From Gemmatimonadota bacterium (GTDB taxonomy: Bacteria > Gemmatimonadota > Gemmatimonadetes > JACCXV01 > JAHWKZ01), in assembly GCA_019347645.1 (NCBI GenBank), contig JAHWKZ010000066.1, positions 1 through 8,116 of the forward strand: 8,116 nucleotides of DNA, read 5' to 3'. Position 1 is the stretch's first letter. Each line of letters opens with the position of its first letter. Below the pieces are notes generated by a model that was given only the letters and a program-made list of their open reading frames with translations, ran no database searches and was not told where the DNA came from. This document shows positions 5,242-8,116 of the stretch, in pieces. A program made the position numbers and the translations under genes.

Positions 5242-6888
5242 ATGAATCCCAGCGTCGCCTACTTCTCCATGGAGATCGCTCTGGAGGCGTCGATACCGAC
5301 CTATGCCGGAGGCCTGGGCGTGCTGGCCGGCGACACCCTCCGGGCGGCCGCCGACCTGGAGCTGCCGATGATCGCCGTCACGCTGCTCCATCGGAGCGGC
5401 TACTTCACGCAGCGGATCGGTCCGGAGGGAGTTCAATACGACGAACCCGCGCGGTGGTCTCCGGAGGAACGACTCGAGCCGCTCGACGCCCGCCTGGAGG
5501 TCCACCTGGGGGACCACCGAGTCCGGCTCCGCGCCTGGCGCTACGGCGTCGAGGGGGTGCGGGGCGGGGCGGTGCCGGTCTATCTGCTGGACTCCGACGT
5601 CCCCGAGAACGGCCCCGACTGCCGGTCGATCACCGACCGCCTCTACGGAGACGGCCCCGTCGCCCGGCTGCGCCAGGAAGCGGTGCTGGGCCTCGGCGGC
5701 ATCGCGCTCCTCGAAGCGATCGGCGTCGAGGTCGACGTCCACCACCTCAACGAGGGCCACTCGGCGCTGCTCGCGGTGGCGCTCCTCGAGCGGGGGGAAG
5801 ACCTCGAGGCGATCCGCCGGCGGTGCGTGTTCACGACCCACACTCCGGTCCCCGCGGGACACGATCGGTTCGCGGAGGAGACCGTCCGGGAGGTCCTCGG
5901 CCCGGGGCGCATGGAGCGCCTGAGGGAGATCGGCGCGATGGTCGACGGAAGCCTGGACATGACGCGTCTGGCGCTGGCGGTCTCGCGGCGGGTCAACGGC
6001 GTCTCTCTCCGCCACGCCGAGGTCTCCCGCGAGATGTTCCCCGGACGCGAGATGGACGCCATCACCAACGGGGTGCACGTGGCGACCTGGGTCTCGCCGC
6101 CGTTCGCCGAGCTCTTCGACCGTCGACTCCCCGGCTGGCGCGAGGAGAGTGCCAACCTCCGCCACGCGATCGGGATCGAACTCGACGAGGTCGAAGCCGC
6201 CCGCGGCGCCGCGAAGCGGAACCTGATCGAGGTCCTCCACGCCCGGGGCCGGCCCGGATTCTCGGCCGATCGCTTCACGATCGGCTTCGCCCGCCGAGCC
6301 ACGGCCTACAAGCGCGCCGATCTCCTGTTCGGCGACCTCGATCGCCTGCGATCGATCGCCGCGAGACACGGCGGCCTCCAGGTCGTCTACGGGGGAAAGG
6401 CCCATCCCCGGGACGAGGAGGGGCGGGCGATGATCCGGCGGGTGGTCGAGGCCGCCCGCGGGATCGGAGACGACGTCTCCGTGGTCTGGCTCGAGGAGTA
6501 CGACATGGCGCTCGCCGGCATCCTGGTCGCCGGGGTGGACCTGTGGCTCAATACGCCGCGCAAGCCGCTGGAGGCGTCGGGCACGAGCGGGATGAAGGCG
6601 GCGCTCAACGGCGTGCCGAGCCTCTCCGTGCTCGACGGCTGGTGGATCGAGGGGTGCGTCGACGGCATGACGGGGTGGGCGATCGGCGACGACCCCCGGG
6701 CTCCCTCCGACCCCGCCGGCGAGCTGGAGTCCCTCTACCGAACGCTCGACGAGGAGATCCTCCCCACCTGGCGTGACCGACCGGAGGCGTGGGCCGCCGT
6801 GTCGCGATGGTCGATCGCCCTCAACGGGTCGTGGTTCACCGCCCGGCGGATGCTCCTCCAGTACGTCCAGCGGGCCTACTCGCGCTGA
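5242..6888 (+). CDS. glgP: Short alpha-glucan phosphorylase (GT35)
   Basis: The 548-residue protein is a PLP-dependent phosphorylase that releases alpha-D-glucose-1-phosphate from glycogen or maltodextrin ends. Clear family blocks are AYFSMEIALEASIPTYAGGL (6-25) continuing to GVLAGD, HHLNEGHSALL (167-177), FTTHTPVPAGHDRF (197-210), ITNGVHVATW (274-283), ATAYKRADLLFGDL (353-366), YGGKAHPRDEEG (383-394), WLEEYDMALA (416-425) and PLEASGTSGMKAALNGV (442-458), where K452 is the expected PLP-binding lysine. DGWWIEG...GWAIGD (465-483) completes the active site region. The family block that usually lies around residue 90-100 starts here at residue 5, so the DUF3417-type N-terminal domain of longer relatives is absent. 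An in-frame stop at 5161 without an intervening ATG, GTG or TTG supports this short form. Only a weak GAGAG precedes the ATG. The neighbouring GT4 trehalose-type enzyme suggests a joint role in glucan and trehalose turnover. Confidence 0.9.
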   Translation: MNPSVAYFSMEIALEASIPTYAGGLGVLAGDTLRAAADLELPMIAVTLLHRSGYFTQRIGPEGVQYDEPARWSPEERLEPLDARLEVHLGDHRVRLRAWRYGVEGVRGGAVPVYLLDSDVPENGPDCRSITDRLYGDGPVARLRQEAVLGLGGIALLEAIGVEVDVHHLNEGHSALLAVALLERGEDLEAIRRRCVFTTHTPVPAGHDRFAEETVREVLGPGRMERLREIGAMVDGSLDMTRLALAVSRRVNGVSLRHAEVSREMFPGREMDAITNGVHVATWVSPPFAELFDRRLPGWREESANLRHAIGIELDEVEAARGAAKRNLIEVLHARGRPGFSADRFTIGFARRATAYKRADLLFGDLDRLRSIAARHGGLQVVYGGKAHPRDEEGRAMIRRVVEAARGIGDDVSVVWLEEYDMALAGILVAGVDLWLNTPRKPLEASGTSGMKAALNGVPSLSVLDGWWIEGCVDGMTGWAIGDDPRAPSDPAGELESLYRTLDEEILPTWRDRPEAWAAVSRWSIALNGSWFTARRMLLQYVQRAYSR

Positions 6889-6910
6889 CGGTCCGCCCGC
6901 GGCGCGTCGC

Positions 6911-6939
6911 TTGCAAGGACGGTCCCCGTCGTCTACCCT
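6911..6939 (+). promoter_or_regulatory. Candidate promoter of the recQ-type helicase gene
   Basis: TTGCAA (6911-6916, four of six matches) and TACCCT (6934-6939, three of six) are separated by 17 bases. Transcription would begin near 6946, about 31 bases before the helicase ATG. The -10 is weak by Escherichia coli standards but acceptable for a GC-rich genome. It suggests the helicase is transcribed independently of the sugar genes. Confidence 0.4.
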
Positions 6940-6953
6940 CCCGGCGACCGTCC
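6917..6953. repeat. 8-bp inverted repeat flanking the -10 of the helicase promoter
   Basis: GGACGGTC (6917-6924) and its exact reverse complement GACCGTCC (6946-6953) are separated by 21 bases. The left arm directly follows the -35 candidate and the right arm covers the expected transcription start. A further direct copy, GACGGTCC, sits at 6887-6894 over the stop of the phosphorylase gene. It does not resemble the LexA boxes I know. It may be an operator, or chance in GC-rich sequence; there is no T-run, so it is not a typical terminator. Confidence 0.35.
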
Positions 6954-6976
6954 GACGCGAACCCGATCCGGACCCC

Positions 6977-8116
6977 ATGAACCTCGATCTCTTCGCCCCC
7001 GCCGATCCCGATCGGCCGAGCCCGCGCCGCGTCCTGCGCGAGACGTTCGGCTTCGACGACTTCCGTCCCGGCCAGGAGCGGGTGATCGAAGCCGTGCTGG
7101 AAGGCCGCGACTGCATCGCGTTGATGCCGACCGGGGCCGGCAAATCGCTGACGTTCCAGATCCCGGCCCGGGTCCTGCCGGGTACCGTGCTCGTCCTCTC
7201 GCCCCTGATCAGCCTGATGAAGGACCAGGTCGACGCGCTGAGGGCGCTCGGCTTCCGGGCCGCCGAGATCAACTCCACGCTCGACCCCGAGGAGCGAAGC
7301 CGTCGACTGCGGGCGCTGAAGCGGGGGGCCTACGAGCTCGTCTACCTGGCCCCGGAGGCGCTCGAGGGCTCGCTCCGCGGCTTCCTCGCCGCGTGTCCGG
7401 TGACGCTCCTCGTGGTCGACGAGGCCCATTGCATCAGCCAGTGGGGCCACGACTTCCGCCCCTCCTACCGGCGCCTGCGAGGTCTCAAGAAGGACCTCGG
7501 CGACGTCCCCGTGCTGGCCCTGACCGCCACCGCGACCCGCAAGGTCGCCGTCGACATCCTGCGCCAGCTCGGGATGCGCCAGCCCGCCGGCTACAAGGGC
7601 TCGTTCTTCCGGCCGAACCTCCACCTGTGGGCGCGCAAGAAGGGGCAGGGCGGCGACACGCGACGGGAGATCCTGGGCGTCGTCCGCCGTCACCCGGGCG
7701 AGAGCGGGATCGTGTACTGCATGTCCCGGAAGGCCACCGAGTCGACGGCCGCGTTCCTCGCTCGCAACGGGGTCCGCGCCGTCCCCTACCACGCCGGCCT
7801 CCCCGACGCGGACCGCTACGCCCATCAGGAGGCGTTCGCCCGCGACGACATCGACGTGGTGGTCGCCACCATCGCCTTCGGGATGGGGATCGACAAGTCG
7901 AACGTCCGCTTCGTCGTCCACCGCGACATGCCGAAGGACGTCGAGAGCTGGTACCAGGAGTTCGGCCGCGCCGGACGCGACGGTCTGGAGAGCGACTGCG
8001 TGCTGTTCTACTCGTGGGCCGACGTGAAGCTCCACGAGCGGTTCCTCGACTCGGTCGACGACCCCGTCCGGAGGGCGCGGCGGCACCGCGCGACCGTCGA
8101 ACTCTTCGAACGGGTC
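6977..8116 (+). CDS. recQ: RecQ-family ATP-dependent DNA helicase (3' end outside window)
   Basis: The first 380 codons are present and cover the whole two-lobed SF2 helicase core, with every RecQ motif intact: motif 0 FGFDDFRPGQ (24-33), Walker A MPTGAGKS (50-57), Ia LSPLISLMKDQ (74-84), DEAH box (148-151) followed by the aromatic-rich loop CISQWGHDFRPSY (152-164), III LTATAT (182-187), IV IVYCMSR (245-251), V ATIAFGMGIDKSNVRFVVH (297-315) and VI QEFGRAGRDG (327-336). It should unwind DNA 3' to 5' in recombination and repair. The zinc-binding/RQC and HRDC regions, if present, lie beyond the right edge, so full-length versus minimal RecQ cannot be decided. ATG 6977 is chosen because motif 0 follows at the usual distance; no clear Shine-Dalgarno is seen. 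The phosphorylase ends 88 bp upstream and is functionally unrelated. Confidence 0.95.
   Translation, partial: MNLDLFAPADPDRPSPRRVLRETFGFDDFRPGQERVIEAVLEGRDCIALMPTGAGKSLTFQIPARVLPGTVLVLSPLISLMKDQVDALRALGFRAAEINSTLDPEERSRRLRALKRGAYELVYLAPEALEGSLRGFLAACPVTLLVVDEAHCISQWGHDFRPSYRRLRGLKKDLGDVPVLALTATATRKVAVDILRQLGMRQPAGYKGSFFRPNLHLWARKKGQGGDTRREILGVVRRHPGESGIVYCMSRKATESTAAFLARNGVRAVPYHAGLPDADRYAHQEAFARDDIDVVVATIAFGMGIDKSNVRFVVHRDMPKDVESWYQEFGRAGRDGLESDCVLFYSWADVKLHERFLDSVDDPVRRARRHRATVELFERV

Noticed and set aside
5059..7278. Very long minus-strand open frame (739 codons) across the phosphorylase and helicase start
   Set aside because: It lies opposite well-supported GT35 and RecQ genes, its product is low-complexity, and it crosses two unrelated genes and their intergenic gap.

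Overview
The window is GC-rich (about 70% by eye) and almost fully coding. It holds seven genes in two divergent blocks that diverge from a ~140 bp region at about 3499-3638. Several traits suggest an uncultured or marine Gemmatimonadota-type bacterium: exported proteins with a carboxypeptidase-regulatory-like fold followed by a Cys...W-x-EARKA tail, an exported CPG2-like M20 peptidase, very high GC, and GTGA/ATGA-style overlaps. This taxonomic call is an inference from family resemblance. There is no rRNA or other phylogenetic marker in the window.

Minus-strand block (read right to left, 3498 to 1): a small exported NTF2-like protein; a cytoplasmic aldo/keto reductase of the Kv-beta/AKR6-like type; an exported M20 zinc peptidase that starts with GTG inside the stop of the reductase gene (GTGA overlap); and, 11 bp further on, an exported carboxypeptidase-regulatory-like protein that runs off the left edge. 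The last three are tightly packed and probably co-transcribed. A candidate promoter and a perfect 14-bp palindrome lie just in front of the reductase gene, so that trio may have its own control.

Plus-strand block (3639 to 8116): a GT4 glycosyltransferase of the trehalose synthase (TreT)/retaining trehalose phosphorylase type; an unusually short GT35 alpha-glucan phosphorylase; and a RecQ-family DNA helicase cut by the right edge. The first two look like a carbon-storage module. The phosphorylase releases glucose-1-phosphate from glycogen or maltodextrin. The GT4 enzyme would make or degrade trehalose from NDP-glucose, or from glucose-1-phosphate if it works as a phosphorylase. The helicase appears to be a separate unit with its own candidate promoter.

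No tRNA, rRNA, CRISPR array, insertion sequence or prophage feature is visible. I found no clearly undescribed multi-gene system. The most interesting points are the glycogen-trehalose enzyme pairing, the N-terminally minimal phosphorylase (its shortness is supported by an in-frame stop upstream), the near-leaderless extended -10 promoter of the GT4 gene, and the lineage-type exported protein at the left edge.
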